From: Desulfuribacillus stibiiarsenatis | Lineage (GTDB): Bacteria; Bacillota; Bacilli; Desulfuribacillales; Desulfuribacillaceae | Length of the DNA: 64,000 bases | NCBI RefSeq assembly: GCF_001742305.1 | Contig: NZ_MJAT01000005.1 | Coordinates: 27,786 to 91,785, forward strand | Direction: 5' to 3' | In this document: positions 54,651-63,310 of the stretch, piece after piece | Numbering within the stretch: the stretch's first letter is position 1 | Layout of the letters: each line of letters opens with the position of its first letter | Notes under the pieces: generated by a model | What the model was told of the DNA's origin: nothing | The model's database searches: none | Seen by the model: only the letters and a program-made list of their open reading frames with translations | Translations under genes and position numbers: made by a program

Positions 54651-54664
54651 GGGAGGTTAGCACT

Positions 54665-55057
54665 TTGGCTACTGTACAATATTATGGAACTGGAAGACGT
54701 AAAAATGCCGTTGCACGTGTACGTTTAGTACCTGGCGATGGACAGATGATTATCAATAAAAGAGAAATTAACGATTACTTCGATCTAGAGACGCTAAAGC
54801 TAATTGCTAAGCAACCTCTAGTGCTTACTGAAACATTAGGAAGCTACAACGTTTTAGTAAACGTTCATGGTGGTGGCTTCTCAGGTCAAGCTGGCGCAAT
54901 CCGTCACGGAATTTCAAGAGCGCTTTTACAAGCAGACCCTGAACTACGTGTAACACTTAAGCGTGCAGGATTCTTAACTCGTGACCCTCGTATGACTGAG
55001 CGTAAGAAATACGGTCTTAAAAAAGCTCGTCGTGCACCACAATTCTCAAAGCGTTAA
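54665..55057 (+). CDS. rpsI: 30S ribosomal protein S9
   Basis: The 130-residue protein has [19 protein letters not shown] and the tail ending RRAPQFSKR, whose last Arg touches P-site tRNA. Start is TTG 54665 after GGGAGGTTAG. A terminator closes the unit. Confidence 0.98.
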   Translation: MATVQYYGTGRRKNAVARVRLVPGDGQMIINKREINDYFDLETLKLIAKQPLVLTETLGSYNVLVNVHGGGFSGQAGAIRHGISRALLQADPELRVTLKRAGFLTRDPRMTERKKYGLKKARRAPQFSKR

Positions 55058-55067
55058 TATTACAAAC

Positions 55068-55100
55068 AAATCCCCGGACCACTTGGTCTGGGGATTTTTA
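55068..55100 (+). terminator. Terminator after rpsI
   Basis: AAATCCCCGGACC (55068-55080), loop ACTT, GGTCTGGGGATTT (55085-55097) with one G-U pair and T run. It also lies just past the dctB end on the other strand and may serve both. Confidence 0.9.
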
Positions 55101-55116
55101 TTTGCGTATGTCCGTA

Positions 55117-56217
55117 TCATTTAGGTAGAAAGCGCATATACTCATTTCCGATTTCTGAAGTTAGCTGTTGATAAACAGGGGATAATAGTTTCTTCCACTC
55201 AGCCTTATCCGTGGCAGTTAAATAATGAACTCGTAAACGTTGTGTGCGCGTTAGATTCTCTAATTGCTCTTCATTGATTCGTTTCGCATTTACTCTAATC
55301 CACTGTGTTGTTTCTTTCATTGCTTCCTCTAATAATATCTGTATATCATCGGGTATAGCATTCCAGAACTCCTGATTCGTAATCACGGCATAACCAAGGT
55401 AGCCATGGTCACTGACAGTCAAATAATCCTGGACCTCATAAAAACGCTTCGTATAAATATTCGAAAGAGTATTCTCTTGCCCGTCTGTCATATCTTGTTC
55501 GAGAAAGCTATAGACATCTGAGAATCTAGTCACAACAGGAGTAGCACCGAATAACTCAAACTGTTTTTTTAATATATTGCTATCCATAATACGAAAGCTA
55601 AGCCCTTGGATATCGTTCAGCTTGTGGATTGGCCGTTTTTTCGTAGTCAATTGCTTAAATCCGTTATCCCACATTGTGAGACCAATCAAACCGTGTGGTT
55701 CTAGTAATGAAAACAACTTCAGGCCTAATTCACCTTCCATAGCTTGTTTGACAGCTTCCTCATCGCGGAAAGCATACGGCAAGTCGAATACTTGCCATTC
55801 AGGAATGAGATATGTCATCTTTGAAGTTGCTGGCGCAATCATTTGTACTTGGTTTTGCTGTAAGGCAGCGATTGCTGCATCGTCATCATACAGTTGTGCG
55901 TTGGGGAAAATCTGTACCTCTACACGACCATTGGTTTTAGATTCTGCTAATCGTTTGAACTTGTTGGCTGCCAAGCCCTTAGGTGTATTCTCAGCAACTA
56001 CGTGGGAAAATTTAATGACAATCTTATCTTCTGGACCTACTTGCTCGAAGTCTACACCAACAACTTTTTTCCCCGAAAATAGATTGCCAGGATTCGGTGG
56101 TATCGAGCAACCTGCAAGTAACACTATGCATACTAAGATAAGCACACTGGATATGACCCAATGAAAGGAATTTCCTTGCCAAACACGATGAATATGTCGA
56201 AAGCTTTTGAGAATCAT
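55117..56217 (-). CDS. dctB: TRAP-type dicarboxylate-binding lipoprotein, probable DctB co-sensor
   Basis: The 366-residue protein has a lipoprotein signal (membrane helix then LLAGC, Cys about residue 37) and a DctP-family fold: IKFSHVVAENTPKGLAA near the N-terminus, the conserved Arg in LSFRIMDS, and PVVTRFSDVYSFLEQDMTDGQEN. No TRAP permease (DctQ/DctM) gene is adjacent. It is the last gene after dctS-dctR, as DctB is linked to DctS and DctR in B. subtilis, where it acts as ligand co-sensor. A GGAG site supports the ATG. A transport role with a distant permease cannot be excluded. Confidence 0.82.
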   Translation of the reverse strand: MILKSFRHIHRVWQGNSFHWVISSVLILVCIVLLAGCSIPPNPGNLFSGKKVVGVDFEQVGPEDKIVIKFSHVVAENTPKGLAANKFKRLAESKTNGRVEVQIFPNAQLYDDDAAIAALQQNQVQMIAPATSKMTYLIPEWQVFDLPYAFRDEEAVKQAMEGELGLKLFSLLEPHGLIGLTMWDNGFKQLTTKKRPIHKLNDIQGLSFRIMDSNILKKQFELFGATPVVTRFSDVYSFLEQDMTDGQENTLSNIYTKRFYEVQDYLTVSDHGYLGYAVITNQEFWNAIPDDIQILLEEAMKETTQWIRVNAKRINEEQLENLTRTQRLRVHYLTATDKAEWKKLLSPVYQQLTSEIGNEYMRFLPK

Positions 56218-56235
56218 AGGATCACTCCTCTAATT

Positions 56236-56943
56236 TTAACGGATGGGCCGATATCGATTGACAGGCCTACCAACGCTTCCGTATTGGACCTCGAGTTTAA
56301 CTTTATTAACGGTTTCTAGAAATTCTAGATATCTTCTAGCAGTGACTCGTGCGAGCCCTATACCCTCTGCGACTTCTTCTGCTGACTTTCCGTCCGTCTG
56401 CTTTAATAGGTAAAGGACGATTTGTCTAAGCGTCAACTCATTTAAACCCTTTGGTAAATCCTTCATATCCTCGAAACTAGTGGTGGATAAGGTAGAAGTA
56501 ACTTCCTTCGTTGCAGGATTTCCTAGACGGTCAATCTCTTCTTGGGAAAAATATTCTTGACCACCAAGACAATCGTTCATTTGTGTATAGATGTCGAGTG
56601 CTTGTTTTAAGCGCTCGTATTTGAATGGTTTAACAATGTAATCTACAGCACCGTAACGGAAAGCCTCTTTTATGGTATAAGAATCCCTTGCGGCGGTTAT
56701 TAAGATAACATCAGATGGTATCTCTAGCCGACGAAGTTCCTTGAGAATTGTTAAACCATCCATGTCCGGCAGATAAATATCTAACATAATGATTTGCGGT
56801 TTTAAATGAACCGCAGCATCGATAGCATCAGTACCAGTGCTAGCTGTCCCAACAATGTCGAAACAATTCGCGCGATCAATAAATTGCTTATGAATCTCCA
56901 TTACCATAGGATCATCTTCTACGATCAACATACGTAAATTCAA
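56236..56943 (-). CDS. dctR: Response regulator, CitB/DctR family
   Basis: The 235-residue protein has a receiver domain with acidic pocket E9-D10-D11, phospho-acceptor D55, T83 and K105, and a C-terminal helix-turn-helix (KSAEEVAEGIGLARVTARRYLEFL) as in CitB/DcuR-type regulators of organic acid genes. The start is TTG 56943, six bases after AGGAG; ATG at residue 5 is an alternative. It follows dctS by 12 bases. Confidence 0.9.
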   Translation of the reverse strand: MNLRMLIVEDDPMVMEIHKQFIDRANCFDIVGTASTGTDAIDAAVHLKPQIIMLDIYLPDMDGLTILKELRRLEIPSDVILITAARDSYTIKEAFRYGAVDYIVKPFKYERLKQALDIYTQMNDCLGGQEYFSQEEIDRLGNPATKEVTSTLSTTSFEDMKDLPKGLNELTLRQIVLYLLKQTDGKSAEEVAEGIGLARVTARRYLEFLETVNKVKLEVQYGSVGRPVNRYRPIR

Positions 56944-56955
56944 TGCCTTCTCCTC

Positions 56956-58554
56956 CTATACCCGATTAATTGGGATGGTTACATAAAACGTACTACCAAT
57001 ATCTACTTCAGATTCAAAATCTATCGTACCATCTGCCGCCTTTATATACTCTTGCACAAGTGCGAGTCCAATTCCATGGTTTTTCTGTGTTTTGGTTGTG
57101 AAGCCTTGATTAAATACGCTAGAACGTATCTTTTCAGGAATCCCGCAGCCATTATCTCGGACCACAATATGAATCGTATTTTGTTTATCTTTGATATATA
57201 AATAGATATTTCTCTGTCCGATGGGGTTTTTCAGGACTGCGTCCATGGCGTTCTCAACTAAGTTACCGATAATAATAACAAAGACACTTGGGCTTACATG
57301 TTTAGGAAGAACCTTTAAAGTACTCTCGGGATCAATCATTAGATTGATGCCGAGCTCTTTTCCGCGGCTATGCTTTCCTAATAGAAGACCAGAAATACTA
57401 TAATCGGAAAAGTTCTTCGTGAAAAAGCCTGTTAACACTTGTTGCTCTTCTGTAATTGAAAAGATGTAATCTATAGCGTTGCTATATTGTTGTAATTGCA
57501 AAAGGCCTGCAATCGTGTGCATTTTATTCATATGCTCATGATTCTGCGCTCGCAGAGCTTCAATGAATTTTTTAACCCCTGTTAGTTCTTCAGCGAGCAA
57601 ATAGATATCCGATTGGTCCTGGAAGGTCGTAACAGAACCCAAAATTTTAGATTTAACAATAATAGGTACGCAGCTCGAAATGTATAATTTGTTTCGAATA
57701 AAGAGATTGCGATTGAATTCAGGTTCTCCTGTATCCATCACCTTTAAGGCTAGGTTAGTAGGTATAATATTATCAATGTGTAGTGAATCTAGTATATCAC
57801 ATTTGTTATATCCTAAAAGTCTGCGTGCATGGTTGTTAAAAACTGTCACATATCCGTCGCGATTCACGGCAATAATACCTTCCTTAATAGAATGGAATAC
57901 TGCACTTCTTTCCTCTAACTTATGGGCAATCTCTAGCGGTTCCATGTTAAATAGTTGATTCTTAATGTGGTTTGCTAGAAACCAAGAACCGACAAATCCC
58001 AAGACGAGGGCGGCTAGTAAGGCGAAATAAATGTGCGCCTTGTATTTCGTCACAAGGGCTCCGTAGGTAGGTGTAAGGACACCAGCAACCACGACTCCCA
58101 ATTGATTGGATTCATCCATAATTGGTACAAAAGCTCGAATCGAAGGTCCTAATACACCTTGAGCTTGTGATACATATTCGAACTCAGCAAAAGCTGGACC
58201 CTCATCTCCTCCGGAAAATACAGTTCCAATGCGGTCTTCTAAGGGGCTTGAGAAGCGAATACGATTCATATCGAGCACGACAATATAATCAATATTTGTT
58301 GCGAGACGTACACGTTCTGCGATTGGTTGAATGTGTTTCCAACCGTCTGGCTTTGTAATATTTTCTTTCAAATCATCCATTTGAGCGACGGTTTTTGCAA
58401 TAGCTCTTACCCGTTCACCTAATTCATCTTCTACAGAAGTGTGAACATTCTCAATGAGTAGGGCGGCGCCTAATGAAATCGAAACGAAAACAAGGCCAAA
58501 CACAAGTAAAGTAATCTTTGTCCGAATCGTTAAATTTTTTGTGAAAAAATCCAT
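56956..58554 (-). CDS. dctS: Sensor histidine kinase, CitA/DcuS/DctS type
   Basis: The 532-residue membrane kinase has TM1 about residues 13-34, an extracytoplasmic PAS-like (Cache) domain to about 172, TM2 about 174-195, a cytoplasmic PAS domain (215-320), a Spo0B-like histidine segment with H339 (QNHEHMNKMHTIAGLLQLQ) and an ATPase domain with N431/N435, DNGCGIPE and HGIGLALV. It likely senses C4-dicarboxylates or a similar organic acid, together with the binding protein dctB. Divergent from cwlD. Confidence 0.9.
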   Translation of the reverse strand: MDFFTKNLTIRTKITLLVFGLVFVSISLGAALLIENVHTSVEDELGERVRAIAKTVAQMDDLKENITKPDGWKHIQPIAERVRLATNIDYIVVLDMNRIRFSSPLEDRIGTVFSGGDEGPAFAEFEYVSQAQGVLGPSIRAFVPIMDESNQLGVVVAGVLTPTYGALVTKYKAHIYFALLAALVLGFVGSWFLANHIKNQLFNMEPLEIAHKLEERSAVFHSIKEGIIAVNRDGYVTVFNNHARRLLGYNKCDILDSLHIDNIIPTNLALKVMDTGEPEFNRNLFIRNKLYISSCVPIIVKSKILGSVTTFQDQSDIYLLAEELTGVKKFIEALRAQNHEHMNKMHTIAGLLQLQQYSNAIDYIFSITEEQQVLTGFFTKNFSDYSISGLLLGKHSRGKELGINLMIDPESTLKVLPKHVSPSVFVIIIGNLVENAMDAVLKNPIGQRNIYLYIKDKQNTIHIVVRDNGCGIPEKIRSSVFNQGFTTKTQKNHGIGLALVQEYIKAADGTIDFESEVDIGSTFYVTIPINRV

Positions 58555-58581
58555 AGTTTCACGTCTTTCTGCGGTAAAAAT

Positions 58582-58609
58582 GCATATTTATAGTAAATAT
58601 ACATACTAT
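58582..58609 (+). promoter_or_regulatory. Candidate sigma-E promoter of cwlD
   Basis: GCATATT (58582-58588) and CATACTAT (58602-58609), 13 bases apart, match the sigma-E -35 and -10 patterns. The spacing is one base shorter than usual. cwlD is known to be sporulation-specific, which fits. Confidence 0.5.
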
Positions 58610-58660
58610 TATAGCGCAAAATTCATTTTGCGGCACAAGCTATATAAATGGAGTGATGGA

Positions 58661-59371
58661 ATGGAACGATTGCGAAGAAAGGTAAAAGGACTCTTTATAT
58701 ACTCACTAGTGTTTATCTTAGTGTATGTAATGCTTCCAGGTTTTCAAGAAACGAAGGAGACCCTTGGTCTGCCTTTATCGGGAAAAGTGATTGCGATTGA
58801 CGCCGGTCACGGAGGTCCTGATGGTGGTGCCATTTCCCAATCCGGTATTATAGAAAAGGACATTACGTTAGAAATCGCTCAAAAGGTAAGAGACTATTTA
58901 CAACAAGCAGGCGCTGCTGTGATTATGACAAGAGAAGGCGACTATGACCTAGCAAAGGAAAATACGAAGGGCTTAAGTCGCAGAAAAGTAGAAGATTTAC
59001 GTACTAGGGTAAAGATGATTAACGAGTCAAAAGCAGAGTTGTTAGTAAGCGTGCATCTAAATTCAATTCCTTCTGAAAGATGGTCAGGTGCACAGTCTTT
59101 TTATCCGATAGGCAGTGAGAAAAGCAAGTTGTTGGCAGAGAGAATTCAGGGCTACTTAATAGAAGTAACTGGAAAAACGGAGCGTGTACCGCTGCCGGAT
59201 AAAAGAATATACTTAATCCGCGAAGTGAAGGTACCTGCAGTCGTCATCGAAGTTGGTTTTCTCTCCAATCCAGAAGAAGCGCAATTGATGACAACGCAAG
59301 ATTATCAGACGCGTCTGGCGCACAGTATTTATTTAGGAATTATTGAATATATAGCCGAGCAACCACAATAA
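58661..59371 (+). CDS. cwlD: N-acetylmuramoyl-L-alanine amidase CwlD (spore cortex)
   Basis: The 236-residue protein has an N-terminal membrane anchor and an Amidase_3 domain: zinc ligands in IDAGHGGPDGG, E in IIEKDITLEIA, H in LVSVHLNS, and VEVGFLSNPEE. With PdaA it makes muramic-delta-lactam in the spore cortex, needed for germination. I use ATG 58661, after TGGAGTGA, which gives the family length; a much longer frame upstream is not coding. Confidence 0.95.
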   Translation: MERLRRKVKGLFIYSLVFILVYVMLPGFQETKETLGLPLSGKVIAIDAGHGGPDGGAISQSGIIEKDITLEIAQKVRDYLQQAGAAVIMTREGDYDLAKENTKGLSRRKVEDLRTRVKMINESKAELLVSVHLNSIPSERWSGAQSFYPIGSEKSKLLAERIQGYLIEVTGKTERVPLPDKRIYLIREVKVPAVVIEVGFLSNPEEAQLMTTQDYQTRLAHSIYLGIIEYIAEQPQ

Positions 59372-59376
59372 TGTGT

Positions 59377-59405
59377 TTTACAGCTTGCGAACTTCATAGT
59401 ATAAT
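59377..59405 (+). promoter_or_regulatory. Sigma-A type promoter of the DUF2889-like gene
   Basis: TTTACA (59377-59382), 17-base spacer, TATAAT (59400-59405), 42 bases before the ATG. Confidence 0.65.
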
Positions 59406-59446
59406 GGCTTCTTACAAGACTTAGGAATGCGTAAGGGGCGAGCTGT

Positions 59447-59884
59447 ATGTTTATTTTTACAAGACAAAAGTTTAGTACAGTGGAAATGTTAGATTCGAAC
59501 ACGCTTAAAGCTGTCACGGCGATGAATGACACACGTCATGAAATGATTATGGAAGTGTTTATAACTTATCCAGAAATGACGATACAAGATATAAAGGCGC
59601 AGATGCTAAGAAAACCTGAGAAGGAATGCGAACCTGCCTTAGGAAATTTGCAGAAAATCATTGGTCTTACAATCGGGGAGGGACTGACGAAAAGCATCCG
59701 CGAGAAGATTGGTGACCAAAACGGCTGTACTCATCTGACGGATATGCTACTTGAATCAGCAAAAGCAGCAATTCAAGCACAATTCACGTTAAAATATCAG
59801 CACTTATCTGAGGAGCATCGCAAGCAAGAAGTGCAGAAGGTACTTAAAGATAATTGTGTATTATTTGCAGAACAAAAAATATAA
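59447..59884 (+). CDS. DUF2889-like protein
   Basis: The 145-residue soluble protein ends in a region with NGCTHLTDMLLESAKAAIQ, the G-C-x-H motif and helix typical of DUF2889 proteins, and an earlier CEPALGNLQKIIGLTIGEGLTKSI segment that fits the family. No biochemical role is known. It sits between cwlD and gerD. It has its own promoter, and an AAGGGGCGAG site precedes the ATG. Confidence 0.7.
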   Translation: MFIFTRQKFSTVEMLDSNTLKAVTAMNDTRHEMIMEVFITYPEMTIQDIKAQMLRKPEKECEPALGNLQKIIGLTIGEGLTKSIREKIGDQNGCTHLTDMLLESAKAAIQAQFTLKYQHLSEEHRKQEVQKVLKDNCVLFAEQKI

Positions 59885-59895
59885 CGTTTAAATAA

Positions 59896-59931
59896 GAATA
59901 CATGAATCAAGAATACATGAATCATGAATAC
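59896..59931 (+). repeat. 15-base tandem repeat
   Basis: GAATACATGAATCAA, GAATACATGAATCAT, then GAATAC: 2.4 copies of a 15-base unit between the DUF2889-like gene and its terminator. Confidence 0.8.
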
Positions 59932-59958
59932 TTAATGAAAAACCTTACATAAAATATC

Positions 59959-60008
59959 AAAGATAGAAAAGAACTGACACCATATAGGGTCAGTTCTTTT
60001 CTATCTTT
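59959..60008. terminator. Bidirectional terminator
   Basis: A 20-bp perfect stem (59959-59978 and 59989-60008) with a 10-base loop lies between the convergent DUF2889-like gene and gerD. A-rich 5' and T-rich 3' arms serve both strands. Confidence 0.9.
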
Positions 60009-60009
60009 A

Positions 60010-60687
60010 TTACATCACGACAGAAGCAGATTGTTCACCGCCACTCCCTGCGCCACCTTCGCCACCGCCGCCTTCTTCTTCTCCGCCGCCACCGCCAGCG
60101 TCTTCTTTAATTTGTATTTCTAACTCTTCTTTTTGGATTTTACGAAGCATTTCCATAAGCTCTAATCGAGCGGCTGGTGTAAGAAAGGCTTCTTTTGCTG
60201 CCTCTTGCATTTGCTTTCGCATCGCAGAACCTTTTAACTGTTCCGTTAACATCTTTTGAAAGTCAGGCTCACTAAATACCTGAATCATGAGTTCGCGATA
60301 ATCTGGGTCGAGCATTAGATTTTTGAGTAATTCTTTGTGCTGCTCTTGAACATTTTTGGCGAAATCAGCTGCAAACTTTGGGTCTTTTAATGCACTTTCT
60401 AACACTTTGCGGTTTTTCGGATCTAGTATGGATTCTGCGACAGCAGATTTTACATCGGCATCTTCGATAATGATTTCTTTTTTAATTTCAGGGTCTTTAA
60501 GCAAGTTCTTGATTGCTTCTCTACCCTCTTTCGAACCTAAGGAATCAACTACCATTTGTTTTGTATCTTGGTAATTTTGCTTACTATCCTCTGGTCGCTG
60601 GGCGGGGCTACATCCATATAGAAACACAGTGATTATAGAAAGGGCTAAGCCGATTTTCATGGATTTTGTTTTTTTATGATTCATCAT
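60010..60687 (-). CDS. gerD: Spore germination lipoprotein GerD
   Basis: The 225-residue protein has a lipoprotein signal (LYGCSPAQ, Cys about residue 26) and the helical repeat body of GerD (DPEIKKEII, DPKNRKVLESALKDPKFAADF, DPDYRELMIQVFSEPDFQKML). The C-terminal 35 residues are Gly-Glu rich. GerD clusters nutrient receptors in the spore inner membrane. AGGAGG supports the start and a sigma-G promoter lies upstream. Confidence 0.93.
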   Translation of the reverse strand: MMNHKKTKSMKIGLALSIITVFLYGCSPAQRPEDSKQNYQDTKQMVVDSLGSKEGREAIKNLLKDPEIKKEIIIEDADVKSAVAESILDPKNRKVLESALKDPKFAADFAKNVQEQHKELLKNLMLDPDYRELMIQVFSEPDFQKMLTEQLKGSAMRKQMQEAAKEAFLTPAARLELMEMLRKIQKEELEIQIKEDAGGGGGEEEGGGGEGGAGSGGEQSASVVM

Positions 60688-60718
60688 TTATATTCCTCCT
60701 GTTATCGTCACCTATTTT

Positions 60719-60748
60719 TAGTATGAGTGGAGGAAGTTTAATTATACG
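60719..60748 (-). promoter_or_regulatory. Candidate sigma-G promoter of gerD
   Basis: On the minus strand, CGTATA (60748-60743), 17-base spacer, CATACTA (60725-60719), a perfect sigma-G -10. gerD is a forespore gene in B. subtilis. Confidence 0.6.
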
Positions 60749-60832
60749 GATAAAGATATTGGAAAAGTAAAATCTATATATAGGAAACTTGGAAAAAGAC
60801 AATGATAAAGAGGACTACTAGGAGGTTATATT

Positions 60833-61174
60833 GTGGATGAGCGCAAATCTTTAGTGGAGAGCGTTTTAAAAGGGGCTGAAAGGATGCCGTTGAATCAAGA
60901 ACGTAAGCTCTTTTTAGGATATGAGAGGTCAGACGTTATCATATCGTATGATCGAGCATCCTTACACAGCAAAGAAACGTTAAAGGAGGTAGAAAACATA
61001 ATAGGACAAAAACGAAATTTAAAATTGATTTGCAATGGCACCAATTCTCCAGAATTAAACATGAAATATATTCAATTAGCCAGTCGACATCAGCAATCCT
61101 TCAGTATTGTAACCGATGAAGAATTTGAAGGTGACGTTGGGCTCGTAATTATTCAATCTTCTTCTTTGCAGTAG
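60833..61174 (+). CDS. YueI-like (DUF1694) protein
   Basis: The 113-residue protein has the pattern LKGAERMPLNQERKLFLGYERSDVI, then a polar middle and MKYIQLASRHQQSFSIVTDEEFEGDVGLVI, which resembles the YueI/DUF1694 family. No function is known. GTG 60833 follows AGGAGG. Its last 26 bases overlap the end of pdaB on the other strand. Between gerD and pdaB B. subtilis carries kbaA instead. Confidence 0.65.
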   Translation: MDERKSLVESVLKGAERMPLNQERKLFLGYERSDVIISYDRASLHSKETLKEVENIIGQKRNLKLICNGTNSPELNMKYIQLASRHQQSFSIVTDEEFEGDVGLVIIQSSSLQ

Positions 61175-61901
61175 CATTTTCGATGAGTTGTGTGACGGTG
61201 ACGATTTTATATCCTTTTTCTCGCAAGCCATCAATAATTCTAGGTAGCGCATCAATAGTTTGAAGTGCAGAATCACTAGCGTGTAGAAGTATAATATCTC
61301 CGGGATGAACTTTGGATAGTACATTTTCAACAATTTTATCAGGACCAGGGCGCATCCAGTCCTTAGAATCTGTATCCCACTGAATGACAGAATACCCCAT
61401 ATCTGCTGCGACTTTTAGAGTCCTTTTGTTGAAATCGCCGTTTGGAGTACGGATTAAAGTCGGTTCTTTCCCGGTCAGTTCCAGTAAGGTTTGGTGTGCT
61501 AATAGCATTTGTTCTTTTATGTACTCATCATCGTACTTACTATAGTTCACGTGTTTCCAACCGTGGCTGGCAATCTCAATGCCCATCTGATCCATTCTAC
61601 GTACCAAATCAGCATTATCTCGTGCCCATGGACCAGATAAGAAGAACGTCACAGCTTTTGCGTTTTTTTGTTCTAAAATATTAAGAATCGGTTCGGGTGC
61701 TTTACGTCCCCAGCTAATATCAAAGGTTAAAGCAACCATCTTCTGCTCTGTATTGACTTTATAGATAGCGGAAGGATTTGATGTAGAGAATACAGAGATA
61801 TAATTTCGCTCTATATAGATGAGACCAACAGCGAATAATAACAAAAACACGAAAGAACCATAACGAAGTAAAGCTTTACGATTTAAAATAAATAATCGCA
61901 T
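61149..61901 (-). CDS. pdaB: Sporulation polysaccharide deacetylase PdaB
   Basis: The 250-residue protein has an N-terminal membrane anchor and a NodB deacetylase domain: VALTFDISWGRKAP with the catalytic Asp but without the usual second Asp, the metal pair in ASHGWKH, then IRTPNGDFNKR and GDIILLHASD. These are the PdaB features; PdaB keeps spores intact late in sporulation. ATG 61901 follows AGGGGGTCG; a TTG one codon earlier is possible. Confidence 0.92.
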   Translation of the reverse strand: MRLFILNRKALLRYGSFVFLLLFAVGLIYIERNYISVFSTSNPSAIYKVNTEQKMVALTFDISWGRKAPEPILNILEQKNAKAVTFFLSGPWARDNADLVRRMDQMGIEIASHGWKHVNYSKYDDEYIKEQMLLAHQTLLELTGKEPTLIRTPNGDFNKRTLKVAADMGYSVIQWDTDSKDWMRPGPDKIVENVLSKVHPGDIILLHASDSALQTIDALPRIIDGLREKGYKIVTVTQLIENATAKKKIE

Positions 61902-62033
61902 CAAACGACCCCCTAATTTGTTGAGTTGTTGTTTATCAATTTGAATTTCTTATATAGAATAATGAGACATACTTAATACTTATGCACAGAATTTCATACC
62001 GATAACTTATTCAGATAAATAACACGCATCAAG

Positions 62034-62061
62034 TTGAAACTTTCTGAATAGCGATTATAAT
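62034..62061 (+). promoter_or_regulatory. Candidate promoter of the SpoIIM-like gene
   Basis: TTGAAA (62034-62039), 16-base spacer, TATAAT (62056-62061), 27 bases before the ATG. Confidence 0.55.
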
Positions 62062-62088
62062 AGATGTACAAAAGTGCGGAGGGGAAAC

Positions 62089-62703
62089 ATGTATCGAATA
62101 TTATCGCTAATCAAAGAAAACCGAAACTACATATATCTAGCGGGTATTATTTTTATTGTTGGTAATGGATTGGGAGTAGTATTTGTCGATCAGTTTTATG
62201 GACTAATAGAAGAAGCGTTAGGAACAATCAAAGATTTAGGGGAGAAAATTGCCGAAAACGGCCATCCATTCTATGCAACTTGGGTAATTTTCTTAAACAA
62301 TATAAGGTCAGCTTTTATGTTTATATTATTAGGATCAATAGTAGCGATACCTACAATCTTTGGTCTCTTTATCAATGGAGTGCTTATTGGTGTTGTGCTT
62401 AGTATGATTGGCGAGGCAGGGGTATCCCCTATTATGCTGTTAATCTTCGGCGTCATGCCTCACGGTATATTTGAGATACCAGCAATCTTGATTGCAGGTG
62501 GCTTTGGCATAAAACTCGGAACCGTTTGGATTAAACCATTGCCCGGCCTTACAAGGTGGCAGAGCTATACGGCGGTTTTCCGCGAGTCGATGTATGTTTT
62601 TGTTTTTATCACAGTGCTTTTAGTTGTTGCAGGTTTGGTAGAGGGGCTTATTACGCCGGTTTTGCTGAATTATTTTGTCGGTGAGATTGGGTTGTTTCAA
62701 TAA
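62089..62703 (+). CDS. SpoIIM-like (DUF95) membrane protein
   Basis: The 204-residue protein has about five membrane helices and the GVMPHGIFEIPAILIAGG block of the SpoIIM/DUF95 family. SpoIIM itself takes part in engulfment with SpoIID and SpoIIP; this copy may be that gene or a vegetative paralogue, and the name is left open. ATG 62089 follows GGAGGGG. The next gene starts 25 bases after it. Confidence 0.8.
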   Translation: MYRILSLIKENRNYIYLAGIIFIVGNGLGVVFVDQFYGLIEEALGTIKDLGEKIAENGHPFYATWVIFLNNIRSAFMFILLGSIVAIPTIFGLFINGVLIGVVLSMIGEAGVSPIMLLIFGVMPHGIFEIPAILIAGGFGIKLGTVWIKPLPGLTRWQSYTAVFRESMYVFVFITVLLVVAGLVEGLITPVLLNYFVGEIGLFQ

Positions 62704-62728
62704 TATTACTATAAAGGGGTTTTATTAA

Positions 62729-63310
62729 ATGGGGCAGGATAGGAAATTCAATGATAGTAAGGCACATAAGCTCACGACGGAAGAAAGGAAGCATTTAATC
62801 GAACCTGATAGAATTTTGCAGCTTGCCGGCTTAAAAGCAGGAGCTTCGGTTCTAGACCTCGGTGCGGGTCCTGGTTTCTTTGCAATCCCAGCAGCAGAGA
62901 TTGTCGGAAGTAGTGGACAAGTTCTAGCGGTAGACATTTCGGATAAGATGATAAGTATGCTACAAGACGAAATTGCGAGTAAAGGAATTTCTAATATACA
63001 AGTACTCCAACAAGATATTCAAGAAGAACAGAATCAAGGGAAAGAGTTTGACTTTATTATCGCATCTTTGGTTGCCCATGAAGTAGAAGACATTCCGAGC
63101 TTTCTATCTAATTGGATGAAAAGCCTAAAGACAGGCGGTAAAATCTTTATATTAGAATGGCAGAAGAAAGAAATGTCGTACGGGCCGCCAATCAACCATC
63201 GATTAGATCCGCAGTACCTTCAATCAGTGTTCAATGAACAAAGAATCCATGCAGTGCAGCTACACGAATGGAAAGATTACTTCTACTATGTAGTAGCTAC
63301 TAAAAATTAG
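62729..63310 (+). CDS. Class I SAM-dependent methyltransferase
   Basis: The 193-residue protein has motif I VLDLGAGPGFFAIPAAE, the acidic motif VLAVDIS and FDFIIASLVAHEVED, as in UbiE/Methyltransf_11 small methyltransferases. The substrate is unknown. It follows the SpoIIM-like gene by 25 bases with AAAGGGG as ribosome site, so the pair may be one operon. Confidence 0.85.
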   Translation: MGQDRKFNDSKAHKLTTEERKHLIEPDRILQLAGLKAGASVLDLGAGPGFFAIPAAEIVGSSGQVLAVDISDKMISMLQDEIASKGISNIQVLQQDIQEEQNQGKEFDFIIASLVAHEVEDIPSFLSNWMKSLKTGGKIFILEWQKKEMSYGPPINHRLDPQYLQSVFNEQRIHAVQLHEWKDYFYYVVATKN

